Source of the DNA: Lachnoclostridium sp. UBA1241
GTDB taxonomy: Bacteria > Bacillota > Clostridia > Lachnospirales > Lachnospiraceae
Length of the DNA stretch: 5,408 nucleotides
Reading direction: 5' to 3'
Assembly (NCBI GenBank): GCA_002308955.1
Contig: DBWJ01000003.1
Span: forward strand, 1-5,408
The first letter of the stretch is position 1; each line of letters opens with the position of its first letter. The notes under the pieces are model-generated. The model was given only the letters and a program-made list of their open reading frames with translations, did no database searches and was not told the origin of the DNA. This document shows, in pieces, positions 1 to 5,364 of this stretch. The translations under genes and the position numbers were made by a program.

Positions 1-117
1 CTTTCCTACGCGCTGTTCCCGCAGGTTGCTACCGAGTTCTTCAAGTACCGTCAGGCGCAGCAGACCGGCGTTGACGTAACGAAGGCCGACGCAGCTACCA
101 AGGCATATCCGGTATAG
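1..117 (+). CDS. C-terminal end of a biotin-dependent carboxyltransferase subunit (oxaloacetate decarboxylase alpha / pyruvate carboxylase B type), partial
   Basis: Only the last 38 codons are present, in frame 1, ending with TAG at 115-117. The peptide begins LSYALFPQVATEFFKYRQAQ. This closely matches the conserved end of the PYC/OADA carboxyltransferase domain, where an 'EDVLSYALFPQVA' type segment is followed by an F-x-x-x-R helix. In this family the domain moves CO2 between biotin and oxaloacetate or pyruvate, in cytosolic or membrane-associated decarboxylase complexes. The protein stops about 20 residues after this segment (ending AYPV). In this isoform there is therefore no fused C-terminal biotinyl (BCCP) domain, and a separate biotin carrier would be needed. 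Which member it is (decarboxylase, pyruvate carboxylase B or a transcarboxylase subunit) cannot be told from this fragment. The terminator just downstream shows it is the last gene of its own transcription unit. Confidence 0.75.
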   Translation, partial: LSYALFPQVATEFFKYRQAQQTGVDVTKADAATKAYPV

Positions 118-130
118 CATTTGCCGCATC

Positions 131-179
131 AAAAAACAGGAATTCAGCCGTCCGAGGCAATCGGGCGGCTGTTTTTTTT
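131..179 (+). terminator. Rho-independent terminator after the carboxyltransferase gene
   Basis: An 11-bp stem pairs 145-155 with 161-171 and includes one G-U pair (151/165). The outer arms are CAGCCG and CGGCTG and the loop is five bases. Eight T residues follow at 172-179. A run of six A at 131-136 lies upstream and could pair with the T tract, so the element may also work on the opposite strand. It starts 13 nt after the stop codon and separates the carboxyltransferase from the next unit. Confidence 0.93.
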
Positions 180-257
180 GTGGAAGCGGAGAAACGCAAG
201 CTTTTGGGGGGAACAGAACTCGGAGCAAAACGTATGTCTGAATGAAATGGTTTCTAA

Positions 258-286
258 GTGACACCGAGGGATTATTATGGTATAAT
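258..286 (+). promoter_or_regulatory. Extended -10 SigA-type promoter for the five-gene unit
   Basis: The -35 box is GTGACA (258-263, five of six consensus bases), the spacer is exactly 17 bp, and the -10 box is a perfect TATAAT (281-286). The -10 is preceded by TG plus one base (278-280), which makes an extended -10. Transcription would start near 293, giving a leader of about 40 nt before the acetyltransferase start. The rest of 180-257 shows no gene, no clear operator and no riboswitch-like structure that I can recognise. Confidence 0.85.
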
Positions 287-322
287 GATTTAAATCTACT
301 TTTTGAATTGAGAAGAGCTCAC

Positions 323-328
323 GGGGAG
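323..328 (+). promoter_or_regulatory. Shine-Dalgarno site that decides the acetyltransferase start
   Basis: GGGGAG ends 7 nt before the ATG at 336, an ideal spacing. The in-frame ATG at 330 lies only 1 nt after it, which is too close. The start at 336 is therefore preferred to the longer reading frame. Confidence 0.75.
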
Positions 329-335
329 AATGAAT

Positions 336-794
336 ATGAAAACGGAACTCGTCAGTCTGTCGGAGAAAAACCTGGGGCAGTGCCTTTCCTTGAAGGTTTC
401 AAAGGAGCAGGCACAGTACATTTCCTCCGTTGAGGATTCGCTTCGGGCGGCGGAAGAGGAAGGGAGCATTGCCCGTCCCTTTGCCATATGCGCGGACGGA
501 AGGGTGGTCGGTTTCACTGTGCTCGTTTTGGATGAAGCGTATGAAGACCCGAACGACCGCTACTGGCTTTGGAAATTCATGATTGACGAGAACTTACAGG
601 GGAAAGGATACGGAACGGCTGCCCTGCAGGAGGTCATTCGCTATTTTAAAGAGCACGGGGCAGGCTACATCCGGCTCTCCACCAAAGAAACCAATCGGGG
701 CGCGCTGTCCATGTACCGAAAAGCGGGATTTCGTGATACGGGGGAGATGAACGATGAGGAAATCGTCCTTCAGCTTGACCTGACGGAAGAATGA
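336..794 (+). CDS. GNAT-family N-acetyltransferase, BltD/diamine acetyltransferase-like
   Basis: The 152-residue protein has the length and layout of a single-domain Gcn5-related N-acetyltransferase, which transfers acetyl from acetyl-CoA to an amine in the cytosol. The acetyl-CoA pyrophosphate loop (motif A) is Q88-G-K-G-Y-G-T94, just after the beta4 strand WLWKFMID. The late motif N120-RGALSMY127-RKAGF is the usual motif B, with Y127 as the probable general acid. The N-terminal half (LSLKVSKEQAQYISSVEDSL, then RPFAICADGRVVGF) resembles Bacillus BltD and related spermine/spermidine acetyltransferases, so a polyamine or other small amine is the best substrate guess. The substrate is inferred from resemblance, not shown. 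It is the first gene behind the 258-286 promoter, and its stop is 36 nt before the next gene. The start was moved from 330 to 336 because of Shine-Dalgarno spacing. Confidence 0.88.
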   Translation: MKTELVSLSEKNLGQCLSLKVSKEQAQYISSVEDSLRAAEEEGSIARPFAICADGRVVGFTVLVLDEAYEDPNDRYWLWKFMIDENLQGKGYGTAALQEVIRYFKEHGAGYIRLSTKETNRGALSMYRKAGFRDTGEMNDEEIVLQLDLTEE

Positions 795-818
795 AGGATA
801 TACGATAACAAAGTAACA

Positions 819-826
819 GGAGGAGG
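819..826 (+). promoter_or_regulatory. Strong ribosome binding site of the serine hydrolase
   Basis: GGAGGAGG holds two overlapping Shine-Dalgarno cores, ending 7 and 4 nt before the ATG at 831. It is the strongest such site in the window and predicts high translation of this gene. No convincing separate promoter is visible in the 36-nt gap. Confidence 0.7.
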
Positions 827-830
827 TTTT

Positions 831-2000
831 ATGAGGGATTTTACAAGACTTGACAATCTGCTTGATGGATTCGTGGCAAATGGGACGAACCCCGGCTGCG
901 CGGTTGCAATCATGCAGGGGGATGAGCTGATTTACCACAAGGAAGCGGGCTACGCGGATATCGAATCCGGAAAGAAGGTGGATATTCACAGCATGTTCAG
1001 CCAGGCTTCCACGACGAAGCTGTTTACGTATGCCATCCTCGGAATGATTTATGAGGAAGGCAAATTCCTGTTCAGCGATCCGCTTTCTACTTACCTGCCG
1101 GAGTGGAAGAATACGAAGAAGTATGTGACGCTTCCGAACGGCGAGGTGAATACGGCACCGCTTGATCGGCCAATCACGATTCGCGACGCGGTTGCGATGA
1201 TGTGCGGACTTCCGTACTGTATGGTTCCGGCTGTCGATCCCGATACTCCTACGCTCGGCGCGATGAGCCGGCAAATGGCGGAGCTTCTTAAGAAGGGTCC
1301 GAGCACGATTGCCGAGGAAGTGCGTGTTATGGCGGATGTTCCGGTTATGTTCGAGCCCGGTTCCCACTGGCAGTACGGTTTCGGCTCCGAAATTACGGGC
1401 GTCCTTGTAGAGACCTTTGAGGGAAAGCCTCTTCGGGAAGTATTCAAGGACCGGCTGATCGACCCGCTGGAGCTGGCCGACACGGATACCTTTGCGAGAG
1501 AATGGAACAAGGACCGTATCGTAACGAACTACGCGAAGAAGGGGCCGGGGCAGTTTGAGGCAACACCGAATTTTTCGATGCTGGATGCGGACAGCGTTCC
1601 GGCAGGCGCACGTCCGAACCTTCTGACAAGCGCCCATGATTTCGCCGTGTTCATGCAGATGCTTGCAAACGGCGGCACCTATAAGGGAAAGAAATTCCTC
1701 GGAAGCGGCACGGTTGCGATGCTTCACGAGAACCAGCTCGGCCCCGTGCAGCTTAAGGATTTCGAGAATGATTATCTGGCCGGTTACGGCTACGGACTCG
1801 GTTTCCGCACGCTGATGACGCAGAAATACGGCCACAACGGCCATATCGGTGACTTCGGCTGGACCGGAGGAACCGGTATCTGGGTGGAAGCGGATCCGGT
1901 CGACCGGTTCGCGGTTGCCTATATGCACAACATGCGCCCGAACGAGGAACTGTACCATCATCACCGGGTACGCGCGGTCGTGAACGGGATTATGCTGTAG
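831..2000 (+). CDS. Beta-lactamase-fold serine hydrolase (class C / EstB-like esterase family)
   Basis: The 389-residue protein has the normal length for the Beta-lactamase (Pfam PF00144) family of penicillin-binding-protein-like esterases, peptidases and class C-like enzymes. The catalytic S60-T-T-K63 motif lies in FSQASTTKLFTYAIL, followed by the typical 'GMIYEEGKFLFSDPLSTYLPEW' segment. The second catalytic element is probably Y182 in HWQYGFGSEITG, where the usual Y-x-N of true beta-lactamases is Y-G-F. Near the end, GHIGDFGWTGGTGIWVEADP (positions 337-356) replaces the KTG motif with a W-x-G-G type motif, as in EstB-like esterases. These changes favour an esterase or amidase over a true beta-lactamase. 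No signal peptide is seen: the N-terminus MRDFTRLDNLLDGF is polar and helical, so the enzyme is probably cytosolic, which also argues against a periplasmic or secreted antibiotic-resistance role. The substrate is unknown. Confidence 0.9.
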   Translation: MRDFTRLDNLLDGFVANGTNPGCAVAIMQGDELIYHKEAGYADIESGKKVDIHSMFSQASTTKLFTYAILGMIYEEGKFLFSDPLSTYLPEWKNTKKYVTLPNGEVNTAPLDRPITIRDAVAMMCGLPYCMVPAVDPDTPTLGAMSRQMAELLKKGPSTIAEEVRVMADVPVMFEPGSHWQYGFGSEITGVLVETFEGKPLREVFKDRLIDPLELADTDTFAREWNKDRIVTNYAKKGPGQFEATPNFSMLDADSVPAGARPNLLTSAHDFAVFMQMLANGGTYKGKKFLGSGTVAMLHENQLGPVQLKDFENDYLAGYGYGLGFRTLMTQKYGHNGHIGDFGWTGGTGIWVEADPVDRFAVAYMHNMRPNEELYHHHRVRAVVNGIML

Positions 2001-2040
2001 AGCGAGAAGTGCTTTGCAGGAAGGATTATGCTGTAGAGCG
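1987..2040 (+). repeat. Exact 18-bp direct repeat spanning a stop codon
   Basis: GGATTATGCTGTAGAGCG occurs at 1987-2004 and again at 2023-2040, an offset of 36 bp. The first copy holds the last codons and the stop of the serine hydrolase (I-M-L-stop). The second repeats them in the same reading frame, with TAG at 2034-2036. The 18 bases between the copies, and the flanks on either side, are not similar. Confidence 0.95.
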
Positions 2041-2081
2041 GATTACGGCACAGACAGAATCATGATGATAAAGGAAGAAGC

Positions 2082-3122
2082 ATGAGTGGAGCGGAGCAAT
2101 TACAACCGATCTGCCGAAGGTTTCTTAAGGAGGATCCGGTTTCTGCGGAGCCCCTTGAAGAAGGGCACATTAACGACACGTATCTAGTAAGGACCGATTC
2201 CGGAAAGTATGTGCTGCAGCGCCTCCAGAAAAAGATGGACCCGAAACGCCTGATCTATAATTACGGGCTGTACGCGCCGGTTTTCGAAGCGCATGGTTTC
2301 CTGTATCCGAAGTGGCTTCGGGACGAAGCCGGAGAGTACTTCCATACGGACGAGTGCGGCGACCGGTGGCGGATGTACCCGTACATCGAAGGCGAGGTAC
2401 TCAGCACGCCGCTTACAAAGGAGCAGCTTTTCGCCTGCGGGCAGGGACTTGCGCGGGTACACCGGATTCTTAAAGAACTTCCCGGAGCTCCGCAGGCAGT
2501 ATATCCGATCCTTCATGACCTTCGGTATTACTACGACCGCTACCTGGAACTCCTTAACGGCGGAGACATCATGGAAGAGAATCGGGACCCTGCGGTGGAA
2601 GCGAAGCTTTCGGAAAGACTCGGAGCGTTTCTTTCGGTTCGGTCTGACTGCCCCGAAAACAATCCGGGAGAGGGCGGCGCGCCGAATTGCATTGCGCCGG
2701 CAAATGATATCGCAATCATCCACGGTGACGCGAAGCTTTCGAATATGCTGTTTCGAAACGGACAGGTTGTCGGGATGTTAGACCTCGATACCGTCATGGC
2801 CGGCTCCGTAACGGAGGAACTCGCCGACTGCATCCGTTCCTGCTGCGTGAACAGAGGAACCTTTGACCGGGAAGCGGCAGACATTCTTGCTGACGGTTAC
2901 CGAAGCGGGGCCGCAGATGCCCTCGCCGACGGGGAGCAAAGCGGGGAAGCAGAAGTCCCGTCGGCGGTGTCACATTTGCCGCAGGCATTCAATAAGATTC
3001 ATCTCGAGCTGGCGCTTCGCTACTATACGGACGCGCTTTCGAAGGAAAAACATTTTAAAGAACGGTATCCGGGCTACCGGCTCGAAAGAGTGCGGGAGCT
3101 GCTCGGAGTAACATGGAGGTAA
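2082..3122 (+). CDS. APH/choline kinase-fold phosphotransferase, resembling N-acetylhexosamine 1-kinase (NahK) type proteins
   Basis: The 346-residue protein has the eukaryotic-like small-molecule kinase fold. The N-terminal nucleotide-binding segment is EEGHINDTYLV (26-36) followed by YVLQRL (43-48), a pattern typical of NahK-like proteins. The catalytic loop is I213-HGDAKLSN-M222 (Brenner motif H-G-D-x4-N, with D216 as the likely base and N221 binding Mg). The metal-binding motif is DLDTVM (234-239). The C-terminal LALRYYTDALSKEKHFKERYPGY also fits this subfamily. It should phosphorylate a small metabolite with ATP in the cytosol; a sugar such as an N-acetylhexosamine is one candidate, but homoserine-, choline- or aminoglycoside-type substrates cannot be excluded. 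Two stretches look like loop insertions: 188-209 (Gly/Pro/Asn-rich) and 281-296, the latter part of an internal tandem duplication. The site AAGGAAG (2071-2077) lies 4 nt before the start. The stop overlaps the leader of the next gene. Confidence 0.85.
   Translation: MSGAEQLQPICRRFLKEDPVSAEPLEEGHINDTYLVRTDSGKYVLQRLQKKMDPKRLIYNYGLYAPVFEAHGFLYPKWLRDEAGEYFHTDECGDRWRMYPYIEGEVLSTPLTKEQLFACGQGLARVHRILKELPGAPQAVYPILHDLRYYYDRYLELLNGGDIMEENRDPAVEAKLSERLGAFLSVRSDCPENNPGEGGAPNCIAPANDIAIIHGDAKLSNMLFRNGQVVGMLDLDTVMAGSVTEELADCIRSCCVNRGTFDREAADILADGYRSGAADALADGEQSGEAEVPSAVSHLPQAFNKIHLELALRYYTDALSKEKHFKERYPGYRLERVRELLGVTWR
2886..2957 (+). repeat. Degenerate 36-bp tandem duplication within the kinase gene
   Basis: Units 2886-2921 and 2922-2957 encode LADGYRSGAADA and LADGEQSGEAEV (residues 269-280 and 281-292). 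By hand count 26 of 36 bases match. The first unit fits the family's 'GY' helix better, so the second is probably the added copy. It keeps the reading frame. Confidence 0.65.
3115..3119 (+). promoter_or_regulatory. Shine-Dalgarno site that decides the alpha/beta hydrolase start
   Basis: GGAGG sits inside the final codons of the kinase gene and ends 5 nt before the ATG at 3125. The upstream in-frame ATG at 3113 overlaps this site and has no good site of its own, so 3125 is the likely start. The placement couples translation of the two genes. Confidence 0.82.
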
Positions 3123-3124
3123 TT

Positions 3125-4024
3125 ATGGCAGAGAGACCGACGCCGCCCTGGGCGGACCAGATGCCGGAAGGCAGTTTTATTTCGTACGGACCGAGCTATG
3201 AGGTCGGAAAGTATTTTGACCGGTTTTCCAAGGATTATTATACTGCTGCGGACGGGACGAAGATGAAGTATTATTTCTTCGACCCGACCGGATACGGATT
3301 CCCGAAGGGGAAGAGTTATCCGGTTCTCATATATTTCCACGGAAAGAGTAATGCGCTTGAGGGGGATATCTGCATTAACTATACGGGAGCGGAGCTCTAC
3401 GCTTCGGATGCCTACCAGCAGGCTATGGGCGGCGCGTATATCCTGATCCCGATTGCCAATGAGTACCGCGACGAAGAAGGCAGAACGCAGGGAACCTGGG
3501 CGAAGGAATATATTGAGCCGACGCATGAGCTGATCACGAACGTACTGCGGGAGCGCGGGGCGGATAAGGGCTTACGGTTTCTGTTCGGCAATTCCGCCGG
3601 AGCAAGGTTCGTGTTCCGTATCGCGGACGCATACCCGGACGCTTATGACGTGCTGATTCCGGTCGGTACGGTCGACATTTCGACCGACGAGCGGCTCGAT
3701 GCTTTCGATGCAAATGACATATGGCTTTTCTACGCAGAGGGCAAACGCGACGAATTCAACCGTTTTTCGGAGGATGTCGTGCCGCGCATGCCCAGACTTC
3801 AGGCGATGAAGCACTGCTTCATGTTCAACCCTGACTGGGTTTACAACGGGGACCACGGAATTGCGTCCATCAACTTCGGAATCGAGATGGGGCAGCACTG
3901 CCTGATGAATGCGATGCAGTCTAACCTGATGTTCGCCGACGGCACGCCGATGGACGAGCGGCTTCCGAAGGGAATGACCGGGTGGATTGCGGACGTAGTG
4001 AAGGAACGGGGAAATGAACGGTAA
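3125..4024 (+). CDS. Alpha/beta hydrolase, probable serine esterase
   Basis: The 299-residue protein reads as a cytosolic alpha/beta-hydrolase. After an N-terminal region with aromatic and charged residues (20-50), the strand YPVLIYFHG (65-73) ends in the HG oxyanion-type turn. The nucleophile elbow is F154-G-N-S-A-G159 with S157, followed by the helix ARFVFRIADAYPDAYDVLIPVGT. The catalytic His is probably H244 in NGDHGIAS, and the acid may be E205 or D209 in FYAEGKRDEF. Without a structure or alignment this assignment is tentative. No signal peptide is seen. The family includes esterases, polyhydroxybutyrate-depolymerase-like enzymes and acyl-peptidases, and I do not recognise a specific subfamily. 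It starts 2 nt after the kinase stop and its last 11 nt overlap the desulfurase, which points to coordinated expression. It is the second serine hydrolase of the unit, with a different fold from the first. Confidence 0.82.
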   Translation: MAERPTPPWADQMPEGSFISYGPSYEVGKYFDRFSKDYYTAADGTKMKYYFFDPTGYGFPKGKSYPVLIYFHGKSNALEGDICINYTGAELYASDAYQQAMGGAYILIPIANEYRDEEGRTQGTWAKEYIEPTHELITNVLRERGADKGLRFLFGNSAGARFVFRIADAYPDAYDVLIPVGTVDISTDERLDAFDANDIWLFYAEGKRDEFNRFSEDVVPRMPRLQAMKHCFMFNPDWVYNGDHGIASINFGIEMGQHCLMNAMQSNLMFADGTPMDERLPKGMTGWIADVVKERGNER

Positions 4025-5207
4025 GAAACCGACAATCTATCTTGATCACGCGGCGACATCGGCCGTGTCCGAGCGCGCTTATCAGGCGATGCTTTCGTAT
4101 CTCAGAGAACAGTTCGGAAACCCGTCGAGCTTACACGCGCCGGGACTTGCCGCGAAGAAGGCTATCCAGACGTCGCGCGCGGATATCGCTTCCCTTATGG
4201 GATGTGCGACCAATGAGATACTTTTCACCTCAGGCGGCACCGAGTCGGACAACTGGGCGATTGAGGGGTATCTGTTCGGAAACCCGAAAGCGGGGAAACA
4301 CATTATTACTTCGGCAATCGAGCACCCGGCGGTGCTTCGGACCTGCGAGTTTATGAAGCGGTTCGGATATGAACTGACGGTGCTTTCGGTAACCGGAGAG
4401 GGTATTGTTACACCTGAATCGGTACGCGCGGCAATCCGCCCAGACACCGCTTTGATTACGATTCAGACAGCCAACAACGAAATCGGAACGATTCAGCCGA
4501 TTGCGGAAATCGGCGTGATAGCGGCGGAGCACGGAGTTGCTTTCCATACCGATGCCGTGCAGGCAGTCGGGACGCTTCCTTTACGGTTATCCGAACTTCC
4601 GGTTACAATGCTTTCCGCAAGCGGCCACAAATTCGGCGCCCCGAAGGGCATCGGCTTCCTTTACGTAAAGAGCGGCACGAAGCTGGAGCCGCTTCTTCAC
4701 GGCGGTCCGCAGGAGAAGCGCATGCGCGCCGGCACGGAGAATGTTCCCGGAATTGTCGGTATGGCAGCAGCGCTTAAGGAAGCTTTCGGGCAGGATTACC
4801 GAAAGGTCGAAGAACTCCGCAATTATATGCAGCAAAGGATCACGGCGGAGATTCCCGATGTACGCGTGAACGGAGCGACGGAGATACCCGGCTCGTGTCC
4901 GAGCGAGGCAACAGCTGAAGCAGGGCAAGTCTCACGTCGTCTACCCGGAAACCTTAATGTAAGCTTCGGCGGCGTGGAAGCCACCTCGGTACTGGTATTC
5001 TTAGACCTTGCCGGCATTGCCGCCTCGGGAGGTTCAGCATGCTCGTCCGCGGAGAACAAACCTTCCGAAGTGCTTCAGGCCATCGGTGTTACGGAACCGT
5101 ACCTGTCCGGAACGGTTCGTTTCACATATTCCGCAGAGAACTCTAAGGAAGAAGCGGACTACGTGGTGGATGTACTGAAGAAAGCCGTGAAGAAACTGCG
5201 CGGATAA
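4014..5207 (+). CDS. Cysteine desulfurase, NifS/IscS group I (PLP-dependent)
   Basis: The 397-residue protein has all the marks of a class V aminotransferase-fold cysteine desulfurase, which takes sulfur from L-cysteine, leaving alanine, for iron-sulfur clusters, thionucleosides or cofactors. The N-terminus IYLDHAATSAVSERAYQAM is diagnostic. FTSGGTESDNWAI (71-83) and H104 in AIEHPAV line the PLP site, and N154-NEIG, D180 and Q183 (FHTDAVQA) follow. The PLP lysine is K206 in SASGHKFGAPKG, and RMRAGTENVPGIVG (236-249) is conserved. The sulfur-carrying cysteine is C343 in GGSACSSAENKPSEVL, a group I loop. The protein ends at KKAVKKLRG, without the long IscS tail that docks IscU, so it is closer to NifS-like clostridial forms. 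Residues about 290-309 look like an extra loop. The start at 4014 overlaps the upstream stop; AAGGAA (4001-4006) is the likely ribosome site. No IscU, NifU or ThiI gene is in the window, so its sulfur acceptor is unknown. Confidence 0.93.
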   Translation: MNGKKPTIYLDHAATSAVSERAYQAMLSYLREQFGNPSSLHAPGLAAKKAIQTSRADIASLMGCATNEILFTSGGTESDNWAIEGYLFGNPKAGKHIITSAIEHPAVLRTCEFMKRFGYELTVLSVTGEGIVTPESVRAAIRPDTALITIQTANNEIGTIQPIAEIGVIAAEHGVAFHTDAVQAVGTLPLRLSELPVTMLSASGHKFGAPKGIGFLYVKSGTKLEPLLHGGPQEKRMRAGTENVPGIVGMAAALKEAFGQDYRKVEELRNYMQQRITAEIPDVRVNGATEIPGSCPSEATAEAGQVSRRLPGNLNVSFGGVEATSVLVFLDLAGIAASGGSACSSAENKPSEVLQAIGVTEPYLSGTVRFTYSAENSKEEADYVVDVLKKAVKKLRG

Positions 5208-5236
5208 ACCGTCAATTCAAAAGAGTATTCATCTGA

Positions 5237-5269
5237 GTCCCCGGCGGGCGTTCCGCCGGGGGCATTTTT
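5237..5269 (+). terminator. Rho-independent terminator closing the five-gene unit
   Basis: A GC-rich stem pairs 5239-5247 (CCCCGGCGG) with 5253-5261 (CCGCCGGGG) around a five-base loop. It can be extended by a G-U pair and a G-C pair at the base (5237-5238 with 5262-5263). Five T residues follow at 5265-5269. It starts 29 nt after the desulfurase stop. Confidence 0.92.
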
Positions 5270-5271
5270 CG

Positions 5272-5300
5272 TTGCATTTCAAACACGAATGGCGTATACT
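5272..5300 (+). promoter_or_regulatory. Probable promoter for the gene starting at 5365
   Basis: TATACT (5295-5300, five of six bases) is a good -10. With a 17-bp spacer the -35 would be TTGCAT (5272-5277), only a weak match. It lies directly after the terminator, so it probably restarts transcription. The transcript would have a leader of roughly 55-60 nt, in which I see no clear regulatory structure. Confidence 0.65.
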
Positions 5301-5352
5301 AAAAAGAGATACCTGTGGGGATTTGTGTGGCATTTTCCGAAGGAGAATGCAG

Positions 5353-5360
5353 AAAGGGGG
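5353..5360 (+). promoter_or_regulatory. Shine-Dalgarno site for the 5365 gene
   Basis: AAAGGGGG ends 4 nt before ATG 5365. A second site, AAGGAG at 5340-5345, lies only 1 nt before an in-frame ATG at 5347, too close to use it, so 5365 is the likely start. Confidence 0.65.
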
Positions 5361-5364
5361 ACTT

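Noticed and set aside
180..257. Riboswitch or small RNA upstream of the promoter
   Set aside because: No stable stem set or known aptamer pattern was seen, and the stretch lies upstream of the predicted transcription start.
330..335. Upstream ATG giving two extra residues on the acetyltransferase
   Set aside because: It lies 1 nt after GGGGAG, too close for initiation; ATG 336 has 7-nt spacing.
242..433. 63-codon plus-strand open frame overlapping the promoter and the acetyltransferase start
   Set aside because: It has no ribosome binding site, begins upstream of the predicted transcription start and runs out of frame through a well-supported gene.
594..1964. 456-codon open frame on the minus strand opposite the serine hydrolase and the end of the acetyltransferase
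   Set aside because: Its codons are exactly in register with the sense codons, so it is open only because the sense genes avoid TTA, CTA and TCA there. The product is rich in Arg, His and Val with no domain pattern, while the plus strand carries intact catalytic motifs.
831..2000. Antibiotic-resistance beta-lactamase
   Set aside because: The lack of a signal peptide, the Y-G-F second motif and the missing KTG box favour an esterase-like enzyme. A resistance claim is not supported by sequence.
2001..2081. Possible internal promoter or small peptide gene in the gap between the serine hydrolase and the kinase
   Set aside because: No credible -35/-10 pair with proper spacing was found, and no ribosome-site-led short frame exists apart from the kinase start. 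The gap is explained at least partly by the direct repeat.
2293..2781. 162-codon plus-strand frame inside the kinase gene
   Set aside because: It is an out-of-frame shadow rich in Arg, Ser and Thr; the kinase frame across it holds the conserved HGD and DLD motifs.
3113..3124. Upstream ATG giving four extra residues on the alpha/beta hydrolase
   Set aside because: The ATG overlaps the GGAGG site that is ideally placed for ATG 3125 and has no good ribosome site of its own.
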